From: Timema cristinae
Taxonomy: Eukaryota; Arthropoda; Insecta; Phasmatodea; Timematidae
Assembly (NCBI GenBank): GCA_039000515.1
Contig: JBCFYV010000012.1
Location: 36,450,387 to 36,514,386 of the forward strand
Length of the DNA: 64,000 bases
Direction: 5' to 3'
Position 1 is the first letter of the stretch. Each line of letters starts with the position of its first letter. The notes beneath the pieces were generated by a model that saw only the letters and a program-made list of their open reading frames with translations, was not told where the DNA came from and did no database searches. The translations under genes and the position numbers were made by a program. Of this stretch, positions 1 to 10,283 are shown piece by piece.

Positions 1-73
1 ATCCTGACAGTGTAAGGCCCACAATAGGGAGGTGACTATCTACATATATAGGCTACATATAAATCTGTGTATG

Positions 74-74
<1 letters not shown>

Positions 75-130
<56 letters not shown>
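75..130. repeat. (TA)n microsatellite
   Basis: Almost pure TA dinucleotides with a few interruptions. The small ORF crossing it is an artefact of the repeat. Confidence 0.95.
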
Positions 131-136
<6 letters not shown>

Positions 137-240
137 GTACATTTGCACAATGCTCTATATCAATTTTTTTTTTTGCCATATTCGTAAAACTATAGAAAGG
201 TACCCAATTATAATAAACGTTACATAACAAAAGCAACAAA

Positions 241-843
241 AACTAAACAAAAGATATGATAAATTCTGCGCAGTATATTTTTCACCATTTATTTGTAAGA
301 TTATAGAAGTGCAACAATCTAAATACCGATTTTTATTGTATTCGTATTCAAACCCTATCTTGAACCGTGCATTTTACTTTATGGCTTTCATCATTAGTGT
401 GCTATCATGAAAACACGAATACATACAAGCATACACCCCATCCCTACATCCCCACCCCCTATCTCCTCTTCATCAAATAAACATTGCGGGAGAGGGTGGG
501 GGTGGGGTGGGGTGGTTGCGCCGAAACGATGCACGTTTTGTATATGAGAGAATACTACTCTTAGCTTAACACATCGTCGTGTTCATCCGGAGCATTCCAT
601 TTTCAAATACAGGAAAATAAATAGATTGGCTGTTTACGCTAATGTTTGGAAACAAGTCGATTCAAATGCGACAGGCTAGGCTAAACATACCGTTGGTGTA
701 TGTATGTATTCTGTATAGTTGTACACATCATATCGTATGTGTGTAATGTATGTATAATGTAAATATATACATATATTGTAAATGTACGTATAATTTATAT
801 AATTATATCACAGATGTATAAGCTCTTATGTACTTTATGTTTA
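241..843. other. Unassigned stretch with a G-rich run
   Basis: No coding signal seen. Positions 487-515 hold several closely spaced runs of three to five G, a possible G-quadruplex on the plus strand. From 700 to 840 the sequence is degenerate TATGTA-type DNA. Confidence 0.5.
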
Positions 844-1174
844 TACAGGGTGTTAATAAAAAAGGGTTCAGATCTTGTTGTAACTTACTCATTAAAATTA
901 GTAAAAAAATAATTTGCACACATAGGTCTGCGAACCAACTCACACAGAGATACAGACAACTTGATATTTTTGTATTTGTAATTTAATTTAACTGGTTCCT
1001 TTTGTAGACATTAAACTTTCATTTGTTTGTCTACGTAAACATGAATTATTTTTGGACCTTCATTTTGTTTATTTAATAACACCTGGGTCAACAATGGTCA
1101 GAATAACATTATTCAAAGTGTTGTTACTGTGGTAGTTATTCAAAGGGTGTCAAATGTGTTTTAGGAAGTTAATA

Positions 1175-1269
1175 ATGACAGATTATTTTTCTAAAGCAGA
1201 AATTGCAAACCTAAATGTTATCTATGGCCGTGCCAGTGGAAATGCTGCTGCCAGAAGCCGTCTCTATAA
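1175..1269 (+). pseudogene. Transposase N-terminus, DUF4817-like helix-turn-helix (piece 1)
   Basis: The frame starting with ATG at 1175 reads MTDYFSKAEIANLNVIYGRA and then an Ala-rich stretch ending LYK. This matches the usual opening of DUF4817 helix-turn-helix proteins: an aspartate/acidic start, a VIYG-like core, then an alanine run and LYRE. It would bind the element's own terminal repeats. The frame is cut in the LYK codons at 1269 by insertion of the foldback element, and resumes in phase at 2722. It is not expressed as a working protein today, because later parts carry stops. Confidence 0.75.
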
Positions 1270-1349
1270 GGGTACGGCCAGACTGAGCGTGCGAGCGAGC
1301 GCGCGAGCGACTAAAATATAAAATAGAACACATTGGTTGTAATGGGGGG

Positions 1350-1418
1350 TGGCCACACCGGAGCGAGCGCGCTTGAAAGATAGAACTGGTTCTATTTTTC
1401 AAGCGCGCGCGCTCGACC
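1350..1418. repeat. Internal inverted repeat (hairpin) of the foldback MITE
   Basis: GCGCGCTTGAAAGATAGAAC is followed after two bases by GTTCTATTTTTCAAGCGCGC, giving an almost complete stem of about 20 bp plus further GC-rich pairing outside. Confidence 0.85.
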
Positions 1419-1555
1419 CGGTACAGTCTAGTTTACAGGCGCTAGGCAATATTATTGTATGTTGGTTTATTGAGTGCTGGGGAAACTTCTCATTTTGACA
1501 TGATATTTGACTTTTTTCTATCAGTGATAGGTTTAACACACTTGCTATTAATGGC

Positions 1556-1823
1556 CCGGTGACCTGGCGGTCTAGGGGTAAGGTGTCAGACTTCTGTGCT
1601 GGAGGTCTGGGGCTCAATCCTCGGTCCCGGCACAGATTTATCTGATTACCAAACCCTTCCTTCACCTCTGGCAAGACATCTTGTGAATGTGGGGAAAGCC
1701 AGGCCTCCACCGTGGATCGGATTCCACGTTAAACTGTAGGTCCTTCATTTCATCTCACAATCACCCTACCATTACACATTAGCGTAAGTGCATATAACCC
1801 GAACGGGAAGTAAGATGCGGTGC

Positions 1824-1900
<77 letters not shown>
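1556..1900 (+). repeat. SINE-A copy with (AAT)n tail
   Basis: A tRNA-derived head (GTGACCTGGCGGTCTAGG ... GGCTCAATCCTCGG) is followed by the family body and a long AAT array from about 1828. A short TAATGGC occurs near both ends and may be the target duplication. The B-box-like segment differs from the other copies by a C for T. Confidence 0.85.
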
Positions 1901-2039
1901 GCCTAATTTAATTGGTAAGACCATAAATAATATAATGTATATATGTAAACCCGATATGTTAAAATACTTCAATATTATAATCAAAGTAGGCCTTTACAAA
2001 TAAGAATCACCATTAGTTTGGAGAGAGTATGAAAAAACC

Positions 2040-2157
2040 ACAACAATAAATAAGTTTTAAAAATCACCTTCAGTTCACTGGGCCAAGATTCGAACCTTTG
2101 CCTCCTAGTCAAAAGTTATCGAGTGCAACGCACCATTCTGCCACTGGTGCGGCAAAT
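2040..2157 (-). repeat. tRNA-like SINE fragment of another family
   Basis: Read on the minus strand it starts GCCGCACCAGTGGCAGAATG, has an A-box-like stretch, and carries AGGTTCGAATCTTGG as a B-box-like stretch about 60 bases later. It resembles a tRNA head with an enlarged middle, so it is most likely SINE-derived rather than a functional tRNA. Confidence 0.5.
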
Positions 2158-2322
2158 CTGATTTTAAAACACTTCAGTACAGTACCATACGCATTTCTCA
2201 ATTTATTAATTGGATGCACTTCTACTTTTTTCTTTTTTATAAATACACAATATTTTCTGTAAGAATTTTCGAGGATCAGAGATGTACTAAGTGTGTTTGA
2301 CAGAGACATCTTCTCTAACTAG

Positions 2323-2611
2323 TGGGGAGGGGGGGGCGGTGACCTAGTGGTCTAGGGGTAAGGTGTCAGACTTCTGTGCTGGCAGCCGGGGTTCAATCCT
2401 CGGTCCCGGCACAGATTTATCTTATTTCCAAACCCTTCCTTCACCTCTGACAAGACATCTTGTGAATGTAGGGAATGCCAGGCCACCACCGTGGTTCGGA
2501 TTCCACGTTAAACTGTAGGTCCTTCATTTCATCTCACAATAACCCTACCATTACACATTAGCGTAAGTGCGTACAACCCGAACGGGTAGTAAGACGCGGT
2601 GCTAATAATAA
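2323..2611 (+). repeat. Full-length SINE-A copy with target duplication
   Basis: The head GTGACCTAGTGGTCTAGG and B-box-like GGTTCAATCCTCGG are present, and the tail ends in AATAAT. The 9-bp direct repeat TCTAACTAG flanks it (2314-2322 and 2612-2620), showing retroposition into the foldback MITE. Confidence 0.88.
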
Positions 2612-2718
2612 TCTAACTAGGGTCCGCTAATTACGCGCTCGCTCGCTCGCGCGCTCGCCAGTTTGGCCACCCAGTCGCTTGCGCGCTCGCTCGCACGCTT
2701 GGCAGTCTGGCCGAACCC

Positions 2719-2838
2719 TAAGGAAACGTATCTCAGTTGCACAATTCTATCCCATACATTATTTGTGAAAATCCACCAATGAGTGTGTGAAGATGACTCT
2801 TTTCAGCCAGAAGTGTTTCTACTCTCAATATGGAGGTT
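2719..2838 (+). pseudogene. Transposase middle part (piece 2)
   Basis: Continues the helix-turn-helix region in the phase left at 1269. The peptide SHTLFVKIHQ, then a TGA, then VCEDDSFQPE resembles the conserved second half of DUF4817 (NHTLFVKVHQRLxExGSF). The TGA is consistent with decay of an arginine CGA. It ends where SINE-A inserted at 2839-2849. Confidence 0.65.
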
Positions 2839-2849
2839 CATGTTTTTAT

Positions 2850-2857
2850 TATTATTA

Positions 2858-2888
<31 letters not shown>

Positions 2889-3027
2889 CAACGCGTCTTT
2901 CTACCCGTTCGGGTTATACGCACTTACGCTAATGTGTAATGGTAGGGTGATTGTGAGATGAAATGAAGGACCTACAGTTTAACGTGGAATCCGAACCACG
3001 GTGGAGGCCTGGCATTCCCCACATTCA
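2850..3027 (-). repeat. 5'-truncated SINE-A with 11-bp target duplication
   Basis: On the minus strand only the body and 3' end are kept, followed by an imperfect AAT array (2850-2890). CATGTTTTTAT is repeated exactly at 2839-2849 and 3028-3038. The tRNA-like head is missing, as happens when reverse transcription stops early. Confidence 0.88.
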
Positions 3028-3038
3028 CATGTTTTTAT

Positions 3039-3730
3039 AAGAGTTGTACAAACTCAAAGAGCAAGTGTAGGAATAATTGCACCTATTGAAGGTATCAGCG
3101 AACCTCTGATCTGGAGAATACTTCGTGAACAGTTGCTGTACCCACACCATATTCATTGATTACTGATATGGCTTGATTTACAAGAGATGTAACTGTGAAC
3201 GTTAATAATAATTATGTTAGGGACAGATGAAAATCCTCCATTCTCGAATCAAGGCGCCAACAGCTATATTTAATAAATGTTTGGCTGTCCATTTTAGGAG
3301 AAAGACTAATATGATCAATTAATTTTCCAAACAAATTAAATGGTGCAGGCTACCATAATTTTCTACTGGAATGTTTTACTCAATTTATTGGAGGATGTGC
3401 CCCTTCGGAAAAGACAATCTGACTATGCATGACGGGTCTTCACCTCATTTTTCGATAGTTGTCAGACATCACCTCAATGAGACATTTTATAGAAGAGGGA
3501 TAGGTTTAGGAGGTCCAGTCGCATGGTCCCCCAGTCTACCGACCTTAATCCTTTGTACCTTTAGGTATGGGGATACTTAAAATAGTTTAGTATACCCATC
3601 CACAATAATTTATTTAGCAGACTTACAACAGTTGAAAGCTGTTGACAGACGATTCAAATGAAGCAGAATTTTTTCAAAACGCACGCAACATTCTCATTCG
3701 AGAATGTGAAATTTGTGTGAAAATGGAAGG
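3039..3730 (+). pseudogene. Transposase catalytic-domain remnant (piece 3)
   Basis: Around 3115-3155 one frame reads WRILREQLLYPHHIH, the linker typical of DUF4817-DDE transposases. Near 3420-3550 another frame reads MHDGSSPHFSIVVRHHLNET, then GGPVAWSPSLPTL. These match the MQDGAPPHF aspartate motif and the GGPxxWPPRSPDL motif that follows it in Tc1/mariner-type DDE domains. Several stops and frameshifts separate them, so this is a fossil. The second-motif aspartate is present; the third lies in a shifted, damaged stretch. Confidence 0.75.
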
Positions 3731-3957
3731 AAAACATGTAGAACACCTTTTTTTAGGAATGTGGTACTAAATTTGTGCCATTTAAACCCAACCAACATTT
3801 AATTTTCTAACAAATTTATTTTCATAACTAAATACATAATAATTACCTCTACCTCTGTGTGAGTTGGTTTACGGACCTATATTTACTAATACTTTTTTTA
3901 CTCATTTTAATGAGTTCAACAATATCTTAAAATTATTAATCATTTTTAAACACTATA

Positions 3958-4140
3958 TATCTTATATGTATGTATATATGTATCTTAGACGGATGTATAT
4001 GAGTAGGCCTATATCGATTGTAGATGAATGTGTATATATCGTATAAGTATGGATATGTGTATATATCGTAGTTATATGTATGTGTATATACATCGTAGAG
4101 ATATATTATATATGTGAATTTACCATAGCTGTATGTATTA
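3958..4140. repeat. Degenerate TATG/TATA-rich tandem repeat
   Basis: Units resembling TGTATATATCGTA recur several times with drift. Short ORFs on both strands are produced by the repeat. Confidence 0.7.
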
Positions 4141-4387
4141 ATAAATATCAATGGTTGTACTGTGGTATACTGGCTAAAACGTGCCAACACTGATCAGTGC
4201 AGTGTCCTTACTATAAGCAGCGAGTACTGTGATGGGTGCGCGTACGATTAAGGCTATCCCCCTGATATACTCTAAGATAATTACTATAAGAAACTGTGTA
4301 ATATTAGCCACAGATGATCGAAGATGTGATAAGCAGCTGAGGTTAAAACTTATTTGCTCATCAAAGCTGGCAATTTGGTGAGAACAT

Positions 4388-5170
4388 AGACTATTGGAAC
4401 GCGGAGTGTGAGAGGAATGCGTGGTAAGGAGAATGAACTGTTAGAGGAAATGATTGTAAGAAAAATTTATACTTTGTTTGTATGTAAAACTAAGTGAAAA
4501 TTGAAGGGTTCTTTAATGACGAGCGATAGTAGCTTGGTACTGTGGTCAGGTGTGGATGAATGGGTAGGTGGATGTCAGAGCGTAGGCCTAATACTAAGCC
4601 TAAGAGCTAAGCTGTTTGTGAACAGGTATAAGTTGTGGTCATCTAGACTTATATGGGTACGTATGAAAATTGGCATTCATAGAATGATATCAGTTGCTGG
4701 TTATGGTTTGATGGAGGGGGAAGACTAGAATTTGAGAAAGGAGTTTTGGAAGCAGTTTATGGTTTGATGAAGGATGAAAACGAGAATTTGAAAGAAGAGT
4801 TTTGTAATGAGCTCAATGAAGTTTTGAATGCATATGAACCAGGTGAAAGAATTATATTGTTAGATGATATGAATAAATGTGTGGGTACACAAAAAGAAAA
4901 ATCAGAGAGATTGTTAGGAAGTTATGGTGATGGCAGAGTAAATGAGAAGAGTAATGAGTTAGTTTGTTTTTAGAAAAAGGTTTATTTGTATTGAGCACAT
5001 GGTTTGAGCAAAAAGCTATTCACTTGCATAAATGTCCAATAAGGTATTCGAGAACAATGATTGATTTTGTGATGTATGATGATATACTTAGAAGTTTAGT
5101 AGAGAATACTAGAGCTGTGCGTGGAGCTGAATGTGGAATGGCTCACTTCCTAGATAGCTCAGTGGTTTGA
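4388..5170 (+). pseudogene. LINE-1fam endonuclease domain remnant
   Basis: This is an APE-type endonuclease that would nick target DNA to prime reverse transcription. The frame near 4395 reads IGTRSVRGMRGKENELLEEM, corresponding to the usual IGTWNVR start. At 4746-4973 a 75-residue ORF has EEFCNELNEVL and then LLDDMNKCVG (residues 38-47), where intact relatives have GDFNARVG; the DxN core is kept. At 4964-5170 MIDFVMYDD, a TRAVRGAECG segment and MAHFLDSS follow, matching the IDFV, RGADxG and SDHYLV region, with the final catalytic Asp replaced by Ala. Stops and frame changes make it non-functional. Confidence 0.75.
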
Positions 5171-6370
5171 TTAGGTAGAAATTTGTGAGGAAGCAGTGCA
5201 AGTGTACTAAGAACGTAAGAGTGAAAGTAGAAGAATTTCATAATACAAGTGTAAGGACACAATATTAAAGTTTGCTGGGTGAAAAATTAACTCTACAAGA
5301 TCTAGAATGGGATGTCAAAATAAATGCTATTGATATGGAAATTGTTTGGAACAGAATAAAGAGCCTGTGGTTGAGTGCACGAAAGATGTGTATGAAGTTA
5401 CGATATTGGGAAACTTAAAAAGTGATACATGGTTTAATGAAGCGGTGGAATAAGCTGTGAGAGAACAAAAAGCACACAAATGAATGCAAAGAAAGTAGTA
5501 TGAAAGAGTAAAGAGCAAATAAGACTGGAAGTAGGAGGAAGAATTAAGAATGATTTTGAAGGAAATAAGCTACTCTAAGTGGGTAAAGTGAACGAACAAT
5601 GAATGCAGGGAAATACCTCTGGCATTCAGAATTAGCGTGGTGAGATCATCTGGGATGAAAACAGTATAAGAGAGCGATGAAGTGAGAATTTTGAGTTATC
5701 GTATGGTGAAAATATAGATAAACTATAATAAAATAGGAAAATTTTTATGATGAGTGAAATAATTGACGAGGCATGTTAAAAGCTATGAAAGTGTTTAAAA
5801 AAATGGCGAAGCTAAGGTTGTAGATGGAACGACAAGTGAAATGCTTAAGTGTAGGGGCATGATTCTTTTTGCCAGATCGTGTGAGTTGTTCAATGTATGT
5901 GCTAGAAATTTGAATGTTTCTAATGACTGGAAGACTGCTTTCATTGTGCCTTTGTACAAAGGCAAAGGCAGTATGAGTGAATGTAATAATTATAGGGCAA
6001 TTAGTTGATTGGATATTTCAGGCAAAGTTTTTGGAGAGTTTTAATTGAGAGGGTGCATGAAAAACTGCGGACAAGATTTGAAGTGGGAAATGTGGTTTCA
6101 TGCCAGGTAGAGGTTGCGTATATAAGATATTTTCATTGCAACAAGTGATCAAGAAATATATGGTAGTAAGGAAGAAAGTGCATTGTACATTTGTTGAACT
6201 GGAGAAAGCGTACAATCGGGTGAATAGGAGCATATTATGAAATGTTCTGAGAGAGTATGGTTTGGATGCATGGTTAGTAAATGTAATTATGACGTTTTAC
6301 GAGGGAAGTAAAGTGTGCATTAGGGTGGATGGGACTTTGAAGGAATGATTTAACATTGAACAGGGTGTTA
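5171..6370 (+). pseudogene. LINE-1fam linker and first part of reverse transcriptase
   Basis: The sequence is shared with 16390-17460 at high similarity, so it is clearly part of the same element. Short peptide stretches across the frames recall palm and fingers motifs, including a pattern like TAFIVPLYKGKGSM (near 5930-5975), the RT motif-1 region, and CFMPGRGC (near 6100). Many stops are present. Confidence 0.65.
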
Positions 6371-6740
6371 GACAAGCTTGTCTCCATGGTTGTTTAATAT
6401 ATTATTGTATAAGTGTGTGAAGGAAGCGTGTGAGGACGTGGTTGATGTACAAATGGCATATGCGAATGTGACAGTGCTGTTATGTACATATGCTGCCGTA
6501 TTAATGGTTGAGAATGAAAGTGAACTGCAGAATGCATTAAATCATTTGAATGTGATGACAGGCGGAATGGATCTTCATGCAAATGAATCCAGAACTAAGG
6601 CGATATTTTTTTTTTATAAGGACAGATCAAGAAATGATTGTAAGCTTAGTATAAATGGAAAGCTTTTAGAACAAGTGAATGATTTTCTGTACCTGGGAAG
6701 AATGTTTTGTAAAAATGGAAGTCTGGATGGTGAAATTTAA
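6371..6740 (+). pseudogene. LINE-1fam reverse transcriptase palm, catalytic site lost
   Basis: A 120-residue ORF from 6378 begins MSPWLFNILL, the LSPxLFN motif. The catalytic box reads AYANVTVLLC (residues 27-36), where active enzymes have YADD or FADD; both aspartates are gone, so polymerisation would be impossible. The following region (ESELQNALNHLN, KAIFFFYKD, LYLGRMFCKNG) matches the thumb-side motifs of LINE RTs. The long open stretch with a dead active site suggests chance survival rather than selection. Confidence 0.85.
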
Positions 6741-7290
6741 AGTGCATTTCGGAGAGTAGTTGGATGTTGTGGACTAATACAATGAACTAAGTTGTATCTA
6801 AAGAAGCAAATATGTCAGTATATAAAAGTGTGTTAACGCCAACATCGTTGAATGGATGTGAAACGTGGGTTTTTCAGGATACACATAAAAGCAAGGCGAA
6901 TGCGGTTGAAATTAGATATCTACGAAATGTATATTGAAAAACTAGCATATACAGAATCAGTAATGAATGGGTGCCTAAAAAAAAGTTGGATTTGAAAAAT
7001 AATCCAATAGGCCAATGGGGAAGAACGGTCTTAGGTTGGTTTTGGAATGTTAAGATAAAGAATGTGGATCGAATGACGAAGCAAATACATAATGGAATAG
7101 TGTGTGGATTAAAAGGAATATGTAGGTCATATAAGACATGGCTAAATGTTTTAGATGAATGTGTAATAAAGAGACGAACTAAGAGTTTTAAGAATAAAGA
7201 GCATGTATAACTTGTTGTATGGATGTTGTTGAAGCGAGAGGAATGTGCAAGTATAGGGAAGTGTGGAGAAAATTAGTGAGGATGAATTAA
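6741..7290 (+). pseudogene. LINE-1fam C-terminal region
   Basis: The frames near 6820-6920 contain VLTPTSLNGCETWVF and EIRYLRN, the post-RT motif (YGCETW) of this LINE type. The 79-residue ORF at 6971-7210 contains LKNNPIGQWGRTVLGWF, then DRMTKQIHNG and KTWLNVLDEC, in the usual order. The family's function for this tail is not established; it may bind RNA. Confidence 0.8.
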
Positions 7291-7481
7291 GTTCGAAGGT
7301 ATTTTTTAGCTTTAACCTCCTCAGACCCAAAGAAAACTTTGAAAATGAAATAACCTTTTTGCCAGAGAAATCCAGAGAGAATTCAAATGATTCGAAAGTT
7401 TATAAAAACAATAGTGTTCTGCCATCTCTTAGGAACACAGCGAACTAATCAGCAAGAGACTATTTCCCAGTAGATAAAATA

Positions 7482-8771
7482 TGAGGCGCGTCCACAAAGT
7501 AAGGACCGATAAATTAATTTTTAAAAATTATTAGGAATAGAAAAGTTTTATAACTGTCTAAAAATAGGAGTACATGCATATCTTCTTTATTTTTCCACGT
7601 AGTCCCCATTGACTTCGAGATATTCTTTATATCTTGGCACTAAATTATGTATACCCCTTTAAAAAAAATCTTCCGCCATTGATCAAAACGCTGAGAGGGC
7701 AGCCACTGCTTCATGTTCAAATACAAATGATAGTCACTTGGAGAAAGGTCTAGGCGTTAAGGTGGGTGGTCCAACAGTTCTCAACCAAACTGCTGAATCA
7801 GCTGAACAATTTGGGCTGCAATGTGGGTTCAGGCATTGTCGTGCAAAATAAGAATCCCTGATGCCAGTATGCTACATATTTTGTTTTGAATTGCTTGTCT
7901 GAGTCATTTTAAGGTTTCACAATATCTTGCAGAATTAATGGTTCTTCCTCGTTCAAGAAAATCAAGAAGCAAGAGACCCTTCTAGTCCCAAAAAAACAGA
8001 AGCCATGATTTTTTTTTTTTTACAAAGCGTTCTTGTTTGAATTGTTTTGCCTTTGGGTATATTGAATGATGCAAATGCATCAATATTTGTTTGTTTTCTT
8101 TCAACATTCGTGTACGAAATACAAGTCTCGTCACTGGTTACGATTTGAGAAAAAAGTTCACCTACATCCTCTTAAAAACACTGAAAAAACATTTGAGTTG
8201 TTTGTGTGCTTCAGTTAGCATTCTGGGGATCCATTTGGCGCACAGTTACCTCTAACCTAGCTTTTCTGTCACAATTTTGTGAATGAGTGACCGTGAAACT
8301 TCTGGGAATTCAAAAGAAAGTTCCGTAAATGTGAAACGACGGTTCTCACGAATTTTCGTGTCCACACATTCCACTAAATTGTCAGTCACCACACTTGATC
8401 AGCCACTGCGGTCCTCATCATGCACATTGGTGGGACCTTCTTTAAACAGACGGACCCATTGTCTCGCCTTACTTTCACTCATAGCATCAGGCCCGTAAAC
8501 CTTACATATCCAACGGTAAATTTTTGTAGTGTTAACGTTTACCGCTAACAAAAATCGTATGACACTACGAACCTCACAACTGGTGAGATTATTTATAACA
8601 GCACTCATTTTAAATCACTCTCACAGAACATCAGATGAGGATAAAACTGAAGTAAAGGGATCAATAGAAAGCTTCTGAGTCATTCAATGCTACTGAACAT
8701 GCGTGATCGCGCCTACGATTATATTTTGGTGGTCATATCTCAACAAACCTTACTTTGTGAACGCGCCTCGC
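7482..8771 (-). mobile_element. Mariner transposon with terminal inverted repeats
   Basis: The left end GAGGCGCGTCCACAAAGTAA is mirrored at the right (reverse complement of GAGGCGCGTTCACAAAGTAA). TA precedes the left end, and CA, probably decayed TA, follows the right. At about 1.29 kb it has the normal full mariner length. The transposase runs on the minus strand. Confidence 0.93.
7620..8608 (-). pseudogene. Mariner transposase (DD34D), inactivated
   Basis: It would cut and paste the element at TA sites. From ATG at 8608 the minus strand encodes CEVRSVIRFLLAVNVNTTKI and then SKARQWVRLFKEG and NVHDEDRSG, the helix-turn-helix pair and WVxxFxxGRxxVxDExRxGRP-type linker. A TGA at 8399-8401 follows in frame where CGA is expected, the first of several lesions. 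The first catalytic motif TSDET has its Asp codon at 8130-8132 but in a shifted frame. HDN has its Asp at 7838-7840 and PSDYHLY its Asp at 7733-7735; these two are in the HTH frame and are separated by exactly 34 residues, the mariner spacing. Expected size is about 340-350 residues. Confidence 0.92.
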
Positions 8772-8920
8772 AAATAAAATAACTACAAGTTCCCTGTAGA
8801 AAACGCAAGGTTTGAGGAGGATATGCACAGTTTCTTGCCTAGACCTATCCCAAAAGGTAATGGCCTGATTATGTATCTATTATAGATATATATATTTTTT
8901 TTCAACCACCTCAAAAGGTG
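8772..8920. other. Unassigned spacer
   Basis: Short AT-rich stretch with a CCACCTCAAAAGGTGG dyad at its end; nothing else seen. Confidence 0.4.
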
Positions 8921-9060
8921 GTCACTTGTTTCTAGGCATCAGGCTCCCAGTAAAATTGATTATCGGTGACGTGAAGGTCAAGCTTCAGTTTATCTACCAA
9001 GTGCATTGTTGTGTGCTTTTCCACATGTGAAAAAAAACCTGATCTGGTTTTAATTGCCTG
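8921..9060 (+). repeat. SINE-B fragment, diverged
   Basis: GGTGGTCACTTGTTTCTAGG and ATTATCGGTGACGTGAAGG match the head region weakly; the remainder is unrecognisable. Confidence 0.45.
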
Positions 9061-9112
9061 GGTTGTTTGATCTTCTTAAATCATGGTTTTATGTTGTGTC
9101 TACATCCATACC

Positions 9113-9350
9113 CACCACGTCTTAGTACCCGTTCTATCTGTAAGCATTTATTACCCGAATGGTTTATAGCGTGAGTAAGATAGAGTTTAGAGTATTCACA
9201 AACTCGCGTTTGCTTGAAGATAAAATGGGAAAATCTTAGGAAATTAAAAACTTCAGTACACCCAACCAGGGTTTGAAACCTGAGCTACTCGTCATCGACA
9301 AACCAAACTAGAACACCCTAAGCCTCATCCCGCGTACCCACCGATGCGGG
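9113..9350 (-). repeat. SINE-B copy
   Basis: Minus-oriented from ACCACGTCTTAGTACCCGTT (3' end) through the body to ACCCACCGATGCGGG (5' head). The long spread indicates moderate age. Confidence 0.75.
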
Positions 9351-10283
9351 TAATCCCTCATTACCGAGATGTTGTAGGGGGAGAGGTTGCACTCATCAAG
9401 GGTGTAGAAAGATCATTTTTCCAGGGAGGAGCTCCACTAGAAAATTTTACTATACCTTTAGGGTAAAAAAGTTTGTATACGTATATAAAGACTCCCTATG
9501 GGGTCCATCCAATTGTAAGGGGATCCAAAGTTTCCAAAGCCCTTTTTATACATCCTTCGCGCTCATGTCGCAAGAGTTGCAAGAGGGTAGTTTAAGGATT
9601 TAGTTACTTGAGCTAGCTCGCACATATAAATCTAACAAGTAGGAACACTAAAGCTATATGTTCCAGGTTTGGTCACCACATCTAGGTGTTTTGAACTATA
9701 TTAAAACATGCACTAGCATGTGTACCGTGTAGAATGGAGATTTTTTTAACTAGCTGAAATAAAACTTGACTTGAGGGCTTTTTATTTTGCTAGCTTAAAC
9801 ACTATTTTTTATTGCTATTTTTTTATTGGCGTTTACTTTTTCATCACAGCTACTACCGTGACAGCAGCTGTGCAGTAGTGAGTGACGAAACAAGTTCGTA
9901 AATCAAATAAACGAATTGCAGTGTAAATACAATTATTAACGTGACGTTATGAAACCCTCAGAGAGAATAATAGAATCATATTCTGTGATGAAAATGAAAA
10001 TAAAAATAACAACTGTTGTCTTTTTTATTTGTACTATTATTAAGTCAATAAAACACAGATGGTTCGATCGGGAATGGGATGATAAAAGTATGATAGCTAG
10101 TAGCTTTCCCAGAGAAAACGGTCAAAGGAACTTTTTAAAGCTTTTTTGCGTACTTCGTGGATACCACCTATCCGGACATCTACATATTTACTTTATTGGT
10201 GCAGGAATTAGTTAGGTTGACTTTTTTTCTCCATGTATTCCCACCCGTCTGGTAAAAATAGAATTTAATAACAATAATCAAGC
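9351..10283. other. Unassigned stretch
   Basis: No coding support. A short imperfect hairpin sits at about 9838-9888 (TTTCATCAC / GTAGTGAGTGACGAAA). The 88-codon plus ORF at 9949-10215 has no recognisable domain and is probably chance. Confidence 0.4.

Larger units (their letters stand above)
1270..2718. mobile_element. Foldback, Harbinger-like MITE carrying SINEs
   Basis: It is flanked by TAA on both sides (1267-1269 and 2719-2721), a 3-bp duplication typical of PIF/Harbinger elements. The ends are inverted: GGGTACGGCCAGACTG at the left and the reverse complement of GGGTTCGGCCAGACTG at the right. Both are followed by GCGTGCGAGCGAGCGCGC blocks. No transposase is visible, so it is non-autonomous. 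A GC-rich internal hairpin lies at 1350-1418. SINE-A copies at about 1556-1900 and 2323-2611, and a further tRNA-like element near 2040-2155, sit inside it. Confidence 0.8.
846..3955 (+). mobile_element. Decayed Tc1/mariner-superfamily transposon (DUF4817-DDE type)
   Basis: The left end CAGGGTGTTAATAAAAAAGG is matched by an inverted right end, and subterminal blocks agree: AACCAACTCACACAGAGA near 933-950 appears reversed near 3853-3870. A TA lies on both sides (844-845 and 3956-3957), as expected for this superfamily. Inside is a broken transposase on the plus strand in three pieces, interrupted by a foldback element (1270-2718) and by a reverse-oriented SINE-A (2850-3027). Element length without insertions would be about 1.5 kb. 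Family assignment rests on the helix-turn-helix and DDE-like peptides described separately. Confidence 0.8.
4200..7300 (+). mobile_element. Degenerate non-LTR retrotransposon, LINE-1fam copy 1
   Basis: It contains an endonuclease followed by a reverse transcriptase and a C-terminal zone, in fragments over all three plus frames. It spans about 3.1 kb with an unclear 5' edge. The order and motifs fit an APE-type LINE; the clade (RTE-like or jockey-like) is not decided here. A second copy of the same family is at 16198-17512. Confidence 0.8.

Noticed and set aside
36..239. 67-codon minus ORF rich in Ile/Tyr
   Set aside because: It is the translation of the TA microsatellite.
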